Shown: positions 11,601 through 23,036 of the stretch, one piece after another
Layout of the letters: every line of letters starts with the position of its first letter
Position numbering within the stretch: the stretch's first letter is position 1
Source of the DNA: Medicago truncatula
Lineage: Eukaryota; Streptophyta; Magnoliopsida; Fabales; Fabaceae
Assembly (NCBI RefSeq): GCF_003473485.1
Contig: NC_053045.1
Span: 54,044,494 to 54,108,493 of the forward strand
Length of the DNA: 64,000 nt
Direction of reading: 5' to 3'
The notes under the pieces: model-generated
The model's input: only the letters and a program-made list of their open reading frames with translations
Databases searched by the model: none
What the model was told of the DNA's origin: nothing
Position numbers and translations under genes: made by a program

Positions 11601-12432
11601 AATATTTGTTAAAGAGAAGTTCTAAGAGTACTATCTTTTCAATTATCACTCAATTTATTAGGTAAAATTAGTATGAGTCTCACATTTTAAAAATGATTTC
11701 CTCAAAAAGTGATATAATCCACATTGATTTTATAAAGTAAGAACAAAGAGTTTTGAAATGAGAATGCCCTTATCAATTCTCGTTGCTCTTTTCCTTAATG
11801 ATAATGTATGGTAGTGACTTACTTACTTAGAGTTTAAATTAGAAATTTAATTACAATAAAAGAAAAGCTATGTTCCAAATCCTTGTTGCATGCGCAATGC
11901 AATCTTCATTTCTTCTTGTTCTCAATCTTCCAATCAATCAGGCAAGTTTTCAATTAAATTTGGTTTTGGGAATGAGAAATAGATGATGTCGAAATGAGGG
12001 TTTATGAATAAGAGAACGGAGAGAAGTTGTTGGCTGAAAGTTCATAAGTTTCAATTGTAGAAGAGAATGAAAGGAAATGAAGCCCGGAACCCATTTGATC
12101 GATTTTTTATTTTATTTTATTTTTATTATTTTTTACTTTTTCGATTTTTTTTTTTTTTTTTTTACTCTAGGCTTGCTCATCTCTTTCCCGATTACTCTCT
12201 TTCTTTCTTATTCCAATATTCTTGGATTAGGGCTTTCTTGTTATGTTATGTGAAATTGAGTGTCTTTTTATGATCGCACATATTTTGATTTGTTGCTTTT
12301 TCAATTATATTGTTATCAAATTTTGGGGATTAGTGTTTAAAACTTTTGTATTTGGTCTTTTGTATCAGTTTTGCGGTATCTGTTGGAATTTGAAGGAGCT
12401 TTGCCGGCTGCAGTCGAATCTCACAAGTGCAA
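11601..12432. other. Intergenic; T-rich leader of copy 3
   Basis: Includes a T-rich tract at about 12100-12165. From about 12210 the sequence resembles the 5' flank of copy 1 ('gggattag..gtttaaaac', then 'ggaatttgaaggagc'), so it probably holds the promoter and 5' UTR of copy 3. Confidence 0.4.
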
Positions 12433-13268
12433 ATGGGTAACTCAAATCACCTCTTTTTTTTCTTTTTTTTTTCATTTTGGTTAACATGCACTTCATATTT
12501 TATTTGATCAAAACATTAAACAGAATTTGCTGAGGAGCGTTGTTTAATTACAAACAAAAATGAAGTTGCTATGAAGCAAAAAGTAAGAAGCACAAAGAGA
12601 AAGTTTCGTGTGGTGTATGTTCGTCGTGCAAGAAACAAGAACGAAGTTGCTAAGAAACAAGAATTAGGGGCCACAGAGCGAGAGCCTTGCTTGACAAGCA
12701 AACTGTTTCTTGCTAAGAAGTGTCATGCAAAACACAACAAGAATGATGTTGTTAAGAAACAAAAAGTAGGGGGCACAGTGCGAAGAGGAGAAAGTAAGTT
12801 TTACTCAATGCTGTAATGGTGTATTGATATGTTCTTTGCAGTTAAATTAATTTAGGTTAACATGTACTTCGTCCATCTGTTATGATTTAAATTTTGACTT
12901 TAAACTATGTGAAGATACAATTATTTTTGCTTTCCTGTTTTTATGAAGATGCAAGTTCTTGTTTGAGTGTTAATATGCACATAAGTGGGTTATGTTTATT
13001 TTGCTATGGTTGCCATACTTGTGAAATTTAGCCCATTTCATTCTATTATTTTCTATGTTGTCTCCTATGTTGTTTTTGGCTGCTATGCATCTTTTTTTTA
13101 TATTTTAATTTCTGCCGTATTAATATAATCTCACCCTTTCGTTTCTTATTTGATCAAAACATTTAACAGAAATGGCTGAGGGTTGCTCAAAAAACAGCAA
13201 AAATGAAGTTGCTGAGAAGCCTTATTTGAAGTTCAAATCGTCTCTTGCTAAGCAGGAAAAAGGAGAAA
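12433..13268 (+). CDS. Lys-rich KNEVAKK small-protein family, copy 3
   Basis: ATGG exon at 12433-12436, an 87-bp intron, exon 2 at 12524-12793 and exon 3 at 13170-13268. Exon 2 starts MEFAEERCLITNKNEVAMKQ and carries three related blocks (NKNEVAMKQ, NKNEVAKKQ, NKNDVVKKQ). Exon 3 is 99 bp, symmetric (phase 1 at both ends), and holds another such block (SKNSKNEVAEK). Both exons end at an identical junction (GGAGAAA, then gtaagttttactcaatgctg). If that intron is retained, the frame closes with SKFYSML and a stop, at 12816 after exon 2. So either a 98-residue protein or a longer spliced protein is possible. The module-plus-intron repeat suggests exon duplication. Any exon after 13268 is unidentified. 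Function unknown; very basic. Confidence 0.5.
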
Positions 13269-13319
13269 GTAAGTTTTACTCAATGCTGTAATATGCACTT
13301 CTATCAACTGTTGCCTGAG

Positions 13320-13712
13320 TGTATAATGACTCTACTTCTTTATGCATTTTTGTTACGACTTCTTCTTTATGCATGTTTGTTATCACTAAGTTTCTGTAAT
13401 ATAACTAGATTATAGTTTGCATCCCAATTATTCTAATCTACTTGAACCATATGATTGTCGATTTGCACGACAATCATTTTACACGGGGAGCCTTCATAGT
13501 AGTGGTAGATGTTTTCTTTCCTTTATTTGTTTTCTTCTTCCCAATGCACTCAGCAGGAGAAGCTAATTCTTTATGCATGTTTATTATTAATAATCTTCTG
13601 TAATATAAACTAAGATTATGATTTGCATCCCAATTATTCTAATCTTCTTGAACCATATCACTGTTAATAATCTTCTCTAATATAAACTAGATTATGATTT
13701 GCATCCCAATCA
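13320..13712. repeat. Local direct repeats (ttctttatgcatg... units)
   Basis: Blocks such as 'ttctttatgcatgtttgtta', 'tctgtaatataaactaga' and 'tttgcatcccaattattctaatct' recur in order at about 13370-13450, 13568-13655 and 13670-13712 with small changes. This looks like an old imperfect tandem duplication downstream of copy 3. Confidence 0.6.
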
Positions 13713-13960
13713 TAAGTTTTGTGTTTGCACCGGATTAGTCCTTTAAGTTTTAGAAATTTTAAGTAGGTCCTTTTAGTTTTTAAATGTTTGCAACCTTGCC
13801 CTTACGTGTCTGTTAATATAATGATGATGTGGCCGTTAACTTGGTGACTGGGTATGAAATATGGACTGACAGTAAGGGCAAAGTTGCAAACATTCAGAAA
13901 CTAAAAATATATTTGAAACTTTAAAAACTTAAAACTAATCTGGTACAAACACAAAACTTA
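13713..13960. repeat. MITE-like foldback element
   Basis: The left end (taagttttgtgtttgcacc) is the near-perfect inverse of the right end (ggtacaaacacaaaactta). The pairing extends inward over most of the element, including the segments around 'aacattcagaaactaaaa' and 'ttttagtttttaaatgtt'. No target duplication was identified. Confidence 0.65.
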
Positions 13961-13978
13961 AAGACCCTTGAATGTATT

Positions 13979-14257
13979 TTGCCTAAAATTAACAAATATC
14001 AGGTGTTTGATCCATTCACTATGACCCCTAATGTCAAACAAATGTATTATGTTCTTTATCCATCCACGCTATGTGTTGCAATAAAGATAAAACCAAGGGG
14101 TCAAATTGAAAAGGACGAAATATGGCTTCAGGAAGAACCCAGACCACCAACTAATAATAGGAAGAAGCTGGAATTACGTCGAAACAGGATTACTCGTGTT
14201 GTTCATAACTCTTTTTTATGCCTACGGAATCATAATAAATTACAAGATTGTTCATAA
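13979..14257 (+). CDS. Uncharacterised 92-codon frame, possible exon
   Basis: An open frame following an AG at about 14003 (aatatcag). It reads VFDPFTMTPNVKQMYYVLYP and later has a basic stretch (NNRKKLELRRNR). Codon use looks plausible and the frame is less AT-rich than its surroundings. I do not recognise it. It could be a 3' exon of copy 3, but phase 1 from 13268 does not match a phase-0 entry here. It may also be part of an old transposon. Low confidence that it is a gene. Confidence 0.25.
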   Translation: MPKINKYQVFDPFTMTPNVKQMYYVLYPSTLCVAIKIKPRGQIEKDEIWLQEEPRPPTNNRKKLELRRNRITRVVHNSFLCLRNHNKLQDCS

Positions 14258-15093
14258 CTCATCTTTTCCTCTCAGGTAATTATGTCCTCAGCTTTTTGTT
14301 CTTTGAATAGTTTTTGCTAGATTTGTAAAATTTATTTCTTCTAGTTTTGGTTGAAGGAGAATAATAATGTTAGTATGTTTCAATGCTATGTGGATTTTTT
14401 GTGGAACTAATGTTATATTTGTGTATGGTAAAAAGACTAGGGGTGACCTGAAGGTGGATGGGATTGGCGGCAATTCAGGATACCATTTTAGGATACCATT
14501 ACTATAGTATTTTTTTAACTCGTTTTGATTAATTATATCAAAAAATATTATTAGAAAACTTTGATTACCATTGGTATCATGATCATCATTATAGTCTATA
14601 TTATACTATGATTTTCATTTTTAGGTATAACAAATTTCTTTAAAACTTACAGATTAATTAGAATAGACTGACGATGTAAAACAACTTTACACTATCAACC
14701 AATTATAATTATCTCATTAGACACATCATCTTAAGTGTTAAAAATAGAAAAAAAATCAAATAAATTTTTTTCCAATAAATGTCTTCTACCCATGTTTCTT
14801 AATTTGGTCATTTGATTTAACATTTTCGATCTGCATTATAATAGTGTATCATGTCACACTAAAATCAATAAAACATCATGTAAAAAAAATAAAATTGAGC
14901 ATAGTATCTCGTGTGTGGATCTCCATTTGTAATTGAAAGGGTCGGTTTTTCTATATTGAGAGGGCCTGAATTTTCTGCACAATTGTTCTTGTTTTATCTT
15001 GGTATAAGTCAGAAAGGATCTCACTTGGAGTCATGAGGACTAAGTTTTGCTTCATCTCATTCCTCTTTTATATGGGTGTGTTGTTTTAAGTGT
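14258..15093. other. Intergenic, no gene seen
   Basis: AT-rich DNA with a common legume motif near 14675 (gatgtaaaacaactttacac), which often marks a small MITE. No complete element ends were found. Confidence 0.35.
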
Positions 15094-15101
15094 ATTTTTT
15101 T

Positions 15102-15637
15102 TGAGATGGCAATGGGTATCCAATGGGTAGGATATTATAGTGTCCATTCCCATACCCACATTTGTAAGAAATACCCGTGTCCGTACCCTCATGAGAAACA
15201 ATTTTAGTGCCCTTTCCCATACCCGCATCTATTACCCGCACTTTAGCTATGAAAAAGGAATAAAAGCATCACAATTGAAATAAAATTATGGTCCAATAAA
15301 AAAACATCTAAAATATCCCTAAACAATTGTACATCGGCAAGATGAAGTTGTTATTGTATTAAGTAGTTTTTTATTTAGGTTTGAGTTTAGGCTTAAATAG
15401 CTAAATAAATTAATTAATTATACACCAAAAATAAATAATTATTTAAAATATTATACAAATATGTATACGCGGGGTTGCGGGGTTGGGTAGTATAGTACCC
15501 TTACCCGTGCCTATACCCATAACAATTTGTGGGTATTACGGACCCGTACCCATATCCATAAAAGCGGAGTTTTACATTATCTATTGTGGGTTTTTTTAGC
15601 GGGTATCCATTGAATCTGGGTCCAATTGCCATCCCTA
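15102..15637. mobile_element. hAT-type MITE with 8-bp TSD
   Basis: A 536-bp element with imperfect terminal inverted repeats (tgagatggcaatgg at the left, tagggatggcaattgg as the inverse of the right). Flanking 8-mers attttttt at 15094-15101 and 15638-15645 are consistent with a hAT target duplication, although a low-complexity 8-mer is weak evidence. Inside are many 'tacccg/cgggta' motifs on both strands. The element at 59705 is related. Confidence 0.75.
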
Positions 15638-15645
15638 ATTTTTTT

Positions 15646-15959
15646 ATATGTATAGTGTACTAGTCTTGGATTTATAAAGACCATATCCATAAGGCTTGTA
15701 AATTTTCTTCATCGTCTTCAAGAAAAAAGTTTCAAGGACATGCTTTAAACGAGAAAGAGACGCGCCAAAGAAATTGAAGATCATAACCAAACAAACCTAT
15801 AATGATAAAATAAATTTCGTTTATTCAGCTAAATTGAAACAAAATTGTTCGAGAATATAAAATAAGAAATTGAAGATCATAGAAATTATTACCATTTTGT
15901 AATGGATTGTTAATAACTAGACAAAGGTAGGAGAAGGTTAGGGAAAGCGAGAGAGGCTT
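15646..15959. other. Intergenic, no gene seen
   Basis: AT-rich spacer between the hAT-type MITE and the foldback repeat holding the LINE. No coding or repeat signal. Confidence 0.35.
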
Positions 15960-16141
15960 ATGGCCTTATTGAATTGACTTATTTTAAGTTTATGTAAACT
16001 TATTTACTGACATAAGCATTTACAAAACTGTTTGGGTAAATCAATTGAAAGAGCTTATCACAATTTTCATAAGCTGCTTGTGCTATAGTTTAATAAGCTC
16101 ATATTATATGCTTATCAGTGGGCTTAACACGGAGCTTTTCT
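15960..16141. repeat. Foldback repeat split by the LINE
   Basis: Repeated 'ataagc/gcttat' blocks related to the MITE-like sequences at 4440 and 38484. Its last bases (aacacggagcttttct, 16126-16141) are repeated at 20125-20140 beyond the LINE poly-A, so the LINE landed in or next to this repeat. Confidence 0.5.
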
Positions 16142-19100
16142 CAATCAATTAAGCGCAGGTGTGGTTTTAGTTGTGGAATCGCAGTTGGTTGTAGAGGTGA
16201 AGGAAGGGAAAGGGCAGGAGGAGTGGCTCTTCTATGGAATGAACAGATCAACATTTCTATTCTATCATTCTCTTTAAACCATATTCATAGCAAGGTTGAA
16301 GGAGATAATGGTGATGATCCTTGGTTTGTAACGGGTGTATATGGTTTTCCTGATGAGAGTAAGAAAAAAGACACATGGACTTTGATTAATTCTTTTGCTG
16401 GTCTGGCTAATAATTTGTGGCTCTGTATGGGTGACTTCAACGATATTTTATCAGGAAATGAAAAAAAAGGAGGAAACCTAAGAAGTTTTGATCAACTGCA
16501 GTTAGGCAGAGATGTTACAGGAGAATGCGGGCTACAAGATTTGGGCTTCACTGGCTATCCTTTTACTTGGTCAAATGGGAGGGAAGGTTTTGACAATATC
16601 CAATGTAGGCTTGACAGAGCTTTGGCTACAGAAAGCTTCATTACAGCTCATTCCCCAATCAAGGTGATGCACCTTCCTAGATTTGGATCAGATCATTCTG
16701 CAATCTCAATTACTTTAGAGGATGTTTCAGCTGGCAAGGATAGAAAGAAAGTTCATGTGTTTCGTTTTGAGGAAAGCTGGTATAAAGACAACAGATGTGA
16801 ACAATTGGTGCAATCAGCATGGTGCAGAAAAAGAGGTAACATCACATCAAAACTTGACTCAATCAAATCTCTTGATAATGAGTTTGTGGACCACAAAACT
16901 AACGAAGTTCGTAAGGAGATTGTCAGAATTGAAAAGATGCTTCAAGATGGTTGTTTATGGTCTGAATCAACAGATGATTTGAGAAGGTATAGAGAGCTTG
17001 AAAGAAACCATGCTGAGCTTCTCCAAAAGGAAGAGACTTTGTGGCACCAAAGAAGTAGAGCAACTTGGCTTAAAGATGGTGACAAGAACACTAAGTTCTT
17101 TCATGGGAAAGCAAACCAAAGGAAAAAAACCAACCATATCAAAAAGTTAAAGGATGACGATGGGGTTTGGTGGTCAGGCCAAGACAATGTGGAAAAAGTT
17201 CTTCTCCATTATTTTGTTGATTTGTTTGCATCTTCCAATCTGTTAGGTGTAGAGCAGACTTGTGAAGCGATACAAAAAAGACTTTCATCGAATCATGTAG
17301 AATGGTGTAACAAAAGCTTCACAACTAGAAGAAATCAAAGCGACCGTGGAACAAATGCACCCTTTAAAGGCCCCTGGTCCAGATGGCCTCCCGGCACTTT
17401 TTTTTCAGGAATATTGGCATATTGTTGGTAAAGACATAACTGAGCTTGTGTTGGGTATTCTGAATGAAGGTAAATCTCCTGAGCACATCAATAATACCTT
17501 TATTGCTCTAATCCCCAAGTGCAAGAATCCGACATCACCAAAACAATTTCGACCTATCAGTCTCTGCAATGTTGCTATGAAAATAGTTACAAAAACAATA
17601 GCAAACCGCATCAAAAGTATTCTTCCAGACGTGGTTGACGAGGAACAAAGTGCTTTTGTCAAAGGTCGATTAATAACTGATAATGCCCTCATTGCTATGG
17701 AATGTTTTGACTGGATGAAAAAGAAAGTGAAAGGAAAGAAATGGACTATGGCTTTAAAGTTGGATATGGCAAAAGCATATGATAGAATGGAATAGACCTT
17801 CATCAAATGTGTTCTTCAGAGTATGGGTTTTCCTGAAAGGATCTTACAACTCATAATGGGGTGCATCTCTACGGTGTCCTACCAAGTTCTTATCAATGGC
17901 CAACCAAGCACAAGTTTCTCTCCAGAGCGTGGCATCCGCCAAGGTGACCCTCTCTCTCCCTATATTTTTATTTTGTGTGCTAATGTCCTGTCTGATTTGC
18001 TGCACAGAGAGTCAAATAATCAGTCCATTCACGGTATCCAAGTGGCAAGACATGCCCCCAAAATTACACATCTTCTGTTTGCCGATGACAGCCTTCTTTT
18101 TGCAAGAGCCAAGCAAAATGAAGCAAATACAATCATGCAGGTGCTTACTATGTATCAACTAGCCTCAGGCCAATTAGTTAGTTATGACAAGTCTGAGGTG
18201 TCCTTTAGCCGAAATGTGCCTAATATTGAGAAAAATATTATCTGTAACAAGATCGAAATAAAGGCTGTGACATCTCATACTAGATATTTGGGGCTACCTG
18301 TGATTTTTGGGAGATCCAAAAAAGAAGTGTTTGCTTTTGTTCAAGATCGGGTCTGGAAGAAAGTTAAGGGGTGGAAAGAGAAGTGCCTTTCTCAGGCAGG
18401 GAAGGAGACATTAGTTAAGGCTGTGGCACAAGCGATCCCTAGTTATATCATGAGTTGTTGCAAGATTCCAAAAGGGTGCTGCACTAATATTGAAAGCATG
18501 TTATCTAAATTCTGGTGGGGTTCTACAGAGCAACAAAGGAAAATTCACTGGATGAGTTGGGATCGGTTAGGAAGAGCAAAAAGCAAAGGAGGACTTGGCT
18601 TCAGAGGCTTCAGTGATTTTAACAAGGCACTTCTAGGGAAGCAATGTTGGCGACTCATGAACAACGAACACTCCCTCCTTTCTCGGGTGTTCAAGAGTAG
18701 GTACTTTGCCAGATCATGTTTTTTGGATGCTCAAATTGGCTGCCAGCCCAGCTATGCTTGGTGTAGTTTGATGAATGCTAAATCTGTAATTGATCTCGGA
18801 TGGAGATGGTCGATTGGTAATGGGCAAAAGTTAAAATTTGGAAAGACCTTTGGCTTCCTGAACTGTCAAGCTTCAAGGTGTAGAGCCCAGTCTACAATTT
18901 AAATGAGGATGTTGTTGTAGCAGATTTAATTGATGTTGATTTGAAACAATGGAAAAAAGAACTTGTGCTGCATAGTTTCAATGCTTTCGAAGCCAACCAA
19001 ATTCTCAACATTCCTATTTCATGGAGACTGCCCGAGGATAAGAAGGTTTGGAATTGGGAAAGGAATGGTCAATACTCCGTTCGATCAGCATACCATCTGC

Positions 19101-20124
19101 TCAAGGAAGAGACATTACGAGGCACCCCTGAAGCATCAGTAACGTGTAACACCGGTATGTAGAAGGCCATTTGGAAAGTTAGAACTCCTCAAAGGGTCAG
19201 GAATTTCTTATGGAGAGCTGCTAAATGTATCTTACCAACTAGATGTAAGCTGGAGACAAAAGGAATTACTCTAGACACTAGCTGCCCGTTCTGCCATATC
19301 GACGAGGAATCCCAAGACCACCTCTTCATGCACTGTCAAGAAACTCAAAGGTTCTGGTTTACATCTCCGCTCGGATTACATGTTCCAACACAGGTTAACT
19401 TAACTCAATGGATGATGAAATGGTTATCTAATTCTAATGCCCAAGCTACTCAACTCTTTAGTCTATCTCTATGGACCATCTGGAAAATGCGGAATGACGC
19501 AGTGTTCAACAAGCGACCACTTAATGTGGTGTGTGCCGCCCAAAATGTCTCTATTATGGCTGATGAGTTTAACTTAGCTTGTAATCTGTTTTTTGAGTCT
19601 GATGAGATGCATGAAACCATAAATGTTGGGAGTGATACTTGGTTACCGGCGCAAGCGGGTTCTGTTAAGGTGGACATTGATGCTGGCTGTTTTAAAGATA
19701 ACTACACTTGTTGGGGTTTAATCAGTAGGGACCATGAAGGTGTCGTACAAGTTGCAGCCACCAAGAGCGAGAGGATCACATGTTCCCCAAATCTGGCTGA
19801 GGCGTTGGGTTTGAGATGGTGCCTGCAATGGGTAAAGACTCAAAACCTCCAAAATGTGGTGATTGAGATGGATGCTGCTAATGTAGTCAACTGTATTATG
19901 GGGAAGATGAACTGTGTTGAAATTGATTTTATTATTGTTGACTGTTTAGACATTTTAGTTAGTTTATTAAATGTAAGTGTTGTTGCTGCCCATGCTCTTG
20001 TAGGTGTAGCTAGAAGTGTAGGTACTAAGGAATGGATTGGGAATGTCCCTGATCCTGTCTCATCTATTGTAATTTCTGAACTTCTTGATTGCAATGAATG
20101 AGATGGTTTCCAGTCAAAAAAAAA
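16142..20124 (+). mobile_element. L1-type LINE, 5'-truncated, with 16-bp TSD
   Basis: A non-LTR retrotransposon copy. Order: C-terminal part of the AP endonuclease (GDFNDIL at about 16430, GSDHSAI at about 16690), reverse transcriptase (KAPGPDGLPALFFQEYW, FRPISLCNV, LFADDSLLFA at about 18080), zf-RVT region (about 19160-19360, CPFCH...HLFMHC), RNase H of RVT_3 type (about 19660-20080) and stop at 20101. A poly-A tract ends at 20124. The 16-mer aacacggagcttttct flanks both ends (16126-16141, 20125-20140). The endonuclease N-terminus and any ORF1 are missing. Further lesions are a frameshift near 17310, TAG in place of Trp at 17793-17795, a frameshift near 18840, and TAG in place of Trp at 19160-19162. 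It is immobile. The exact TSD suggests a fairly recent insertion that mutated afterwards. Confidence 0.93.
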
Positions 20125-20140
20125 AACACGGAGCTTTTCT

Positions 20141-20938
20141 GAAATTGCTCTATCTCACTGAACCTTCTTTTTCCAAACTCCCAATTATATTTGATTTTTA
20201 ATACACATAATCGTTTCTTTCTTTCTTTCTTTTTTATTTTTCTATTTTTTAACAAAGTTATCTTATAGTTTTATACGCTTCTTTTTATATTTTATGCCAA
20301 CCTATATTATTCTTCCTTTTTTTTTTTTTTTTGAAAGAGCCAAACCTATATTATTCTATTTATCGATATATTAGTTCTTATTCTATTTATATTATTATAC
20401 TTGTTAGGATCAAAAATATTATTATACTTGTGAATAATGATATTTTGATTGTTTATTTATCTCATTTTAAAATTGTAATGTTTATACAACTAATTTGATT
20501 CTTAAATTATTACTTTCAGATAATAATTTTATTCCTATACAAATATTCATGTTTTTTGACAGATTTTTAATCATGATTTGATTCTTTAATTTTCTAAAGT
20601 AAATCATATTGATATTTTATAAATGCTTATATCATGACACATTCAAACACTTCAATTTATGTAAGTACTTTTTAATGTACTTATCTAAACGAAAAAAGCT
20701 TATTGAGTATAAGAGCTTATGATGTAAGTTCTTGTTCAATAAACTCTAATGCTATAAGCATGTGTGTAAGTTGTTTATCCAAACATCTTAAAAATTGTCC
20801 CCAAAATAGAGTGAAGGATGAAAAGTCATAATAAAAAAAAACATGTAGGGACCAAAAAGTTGATTTATAATATAGGGGATAAAAACTTAAAAAATTTGAA
20901 ATCAAAGGACCAAAAATGCATTTAGACCCTTACATTTT
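20141..20938. other. Intergenic with part of a foldback repeat
   Basis: AT-rich DNA. About 20640-20790 has 'gcttatgatgtaagttctt', 'ataagcatg' and similar blocks of the ataagtgctta repeat family. No gene seen. Confidence 0.4.
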
Positions 20939-21006
20939 ATTACTCTAGCCGACAAAACAAATATGACACGAAATTACTCTAGCCGACAAAACAAATATGA
21001 CACGAA
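20939..21006. repeat. Perfect 34-bp tandem duplication
   Basis: Two identical head-to-tail copies of a 34-bp unit beginning attactctagccgacaaaac (20939-20972 and 20973-21006). Confidence 0.9.
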
Positions 21007-21032
21007 ATTAACTCAGTCACTTTAGTTCATTT

Positions 21033-21367
21033 AGGCCCTGTTAGTTATAGGTTTTTTTTAGGTAAAAATCACTTTTTTTAAGAAAATAATCACTTTTAAG
21101 AATATTGCATCTGTTTGTTACAAATTTAAAAAAAAATAAAATTAGAATCTGAAAACAGCTTTAAATGAGATTGAGGGCAGTTTGTCAAAAAATAGATTTT
21201 TTTTAGAGGAGAGAGAAAATATGGATCTAAAGATTAAACTAAAATTTTGTAACAAAAAGATCGCTTTTTTTTTTTTTAAAGAAAAAAGATCGCTTTTTTT
21301 AGTTGTATCCAAACAAACTAAATTATGTTTTTAAAAAGGTGATTTTTATTACCGTAAACAAACACAA
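21033..21367. repeat. Foldback element, then poly-A
   Basis: Inverted 'ggtaaaaatcac...aaaataatcac' and 'ggtgatttttattacc' ends with T-rich and A-rich interiors, typical of a MITE. It is followed by a 36-base run of A at 21391-21426. Confidence 0.45.
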
Positions 21368-21386
21368 AATAGTGAATATAGAATGG

Positions 21387-21426
<40 letters not shown>

Positions 21427-21428
<2 letters not shown>

Positions 21429-22924
21429 TTTGCGTTTGATCAAAGGTATAAACACATATCACTACTCAGATAACTACTGGAAAAAAGTGAATATAGAATG
21501 TGACAGCAATAAAATATTAATAAGAAAAAAAATAACAAGATAATAGAATATCCTTAGATAGATGAAGATTCACAACGTTGTAACTCTAACTACTACTCCA
21601 TATATGTACACACCCACCAGTACTGGAATCAAAATTTATGCTTCACATGATGCGCCAAACTGAGTTCTGCTTTCATTGAATTCAACATATCCATCCACAT
21701 GAATTTGATACCATATCCTTTAACCATCGCCCATAAATTCTCTTGCAAGCTGGACACAACCTTTTAAGAGTAACTTTATTGACCTATAAACAGTACCTTT
21801 TTAACTAGCTTTACACTGTACTTTGTTGCCTACAATTTGGAAACCTATATTCCAATGCAGAGATACCTTATTAGTTAAAACAAACAAACAAATAGAGACC
21901 TTTTAAACCATATATGGAAGAAAAAAATGACATGTTAGGAGTAATGAGATCCCTAAGTTTCTACAAAAAGCTCCACTCCTTAATAATGAAAACAGTAGAA
22001 TTTCCAAAATGAAACGTAGACATTTTTCCGTTTTGTTGCATAACAGATGAAAACTAGTATTTGGGGCATCAGAATATAAAGGGAACTGCACCCCCACAAC
22101 CATTTTAAGTATCTTAAACAAGACCAACACAAGTTTACATAAGAGTGAACAGTCCCAGTCACATCAAATAGCTATTTCAGAATAAAAAAGTTTATCACCT
22201 TAATTTATGATACCATAAAACACTACTAAATTTTTTAACTATGCTATAAAACACCAGTACACCACTCAAGAATACATAAAAATCAACCCTTTCGTTTTGC
22301 ATCAATGAACACCATAATAATAATTTTTTATAACCATGATAATATACATAAGTATCGGAGTATTCATCGCCGTGTAACAATGACTAATCTATGTTAGATT
22401 TTCACTCTACACAAAAGTCAGGGATAAATCTCTGACCACCTGTTTAAAAGGTCAGAATCCTCTACCATAATATTTATTAAACTAAATGAAAAAACTGTAC
22501 AAACAAGTAAGAATATAAAATGAAAAAAACCGTACCAACAAGTAAGAATATCTCTATCAAAGTTTTAATGGCAAAAGGGAAAGATTACTATTTGGGGGAA
22601 ATTATTTAGTAAAATCAGAAAACAGAAACACAGCCATTAAGGAATAACAACCTCACCCAGAAAGTACACTTCAATATCTCCATTCTTTCAAATGAATAAA
22701 CTCAACCAAAAATCCAGTACACAGAAAAGGAAAAAAAGAAAACCACATAGCTAAATACTATGTTCTCCTTCAAAACAACAACATCAAGAGAACTAATCAG
22801 AAAATAATATGTTCAACAACGATTAAAGTAGAACAACCAAAAGCAATTAGGTTAAATTAAAAAGGTAAAAACAAATCAAAACATAAAATAAAATAAAAAT
22901 AAGAGAGAAATAACGAAGAGAGGG
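21427..22924 (-). other. Probable 3' part of the pri-miR162 transcript
   Basis: There is no protein-coding signal on either strand between the poly-A run and the MIR162 hairpin. Plant pri-miR162 transcripts extend well past the hairpin and are spliced. On the minus strand this region would be the downstream part, but its limits cannot be seen from sequence alone. Confidence 0.35.
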
Positions 22925-23036
22925 GAAAGTGAGCGCTGGATGCAGAGGTTTATCGACCGATTCATGTTTGTTTTACGAGACAAACAAAATTCAGGAACAG
23001 ATCGATGAACCGCTGCATCCAGTGACGAACTTCACC
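22925..23036 (-). ncRNA. MIR162: MIR162 precursor (miR162)
   Basis: On the minus strand, 22956-22936 reads TCGATAAACCTCTGCATCCAG as DNA, which is the canonical plant miR162. The star strand, GGATGCAGCGGTTCATCGATC, lies at 23020-23000 on the 5' arm. The two pair over 19 positions with only two mismatches, leaving 2-nt 3' overhangs at both ends, as Dicer-like processing requires. The arms are separated by a loop of about 43 nt containing a smaller 'tttgtttgtc...aaacaaac' stem. In plants miR162 guides cleavage of DCL1 mRNA and so gives feedback control of miRNA production. A CT run at 23261-23279 (GA on the transcribed strand) lies upstream and may be near the promoter. There is no overlapping protein gene. 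Confidence 0.97.

Noticed and set aside
13320..13712. CRISPR-like or satellite array
   Set aside because: The repeats are few, imperfect and irregularly spaced. This is a eukaryotic genome, and the pattern fits local duplication.
16722..18162. Several ORFs overlapping the LINE (16722, 17405 minus, 17896)
   Set aside because: They are other-frame shadows of the reverse-transcriptase region.
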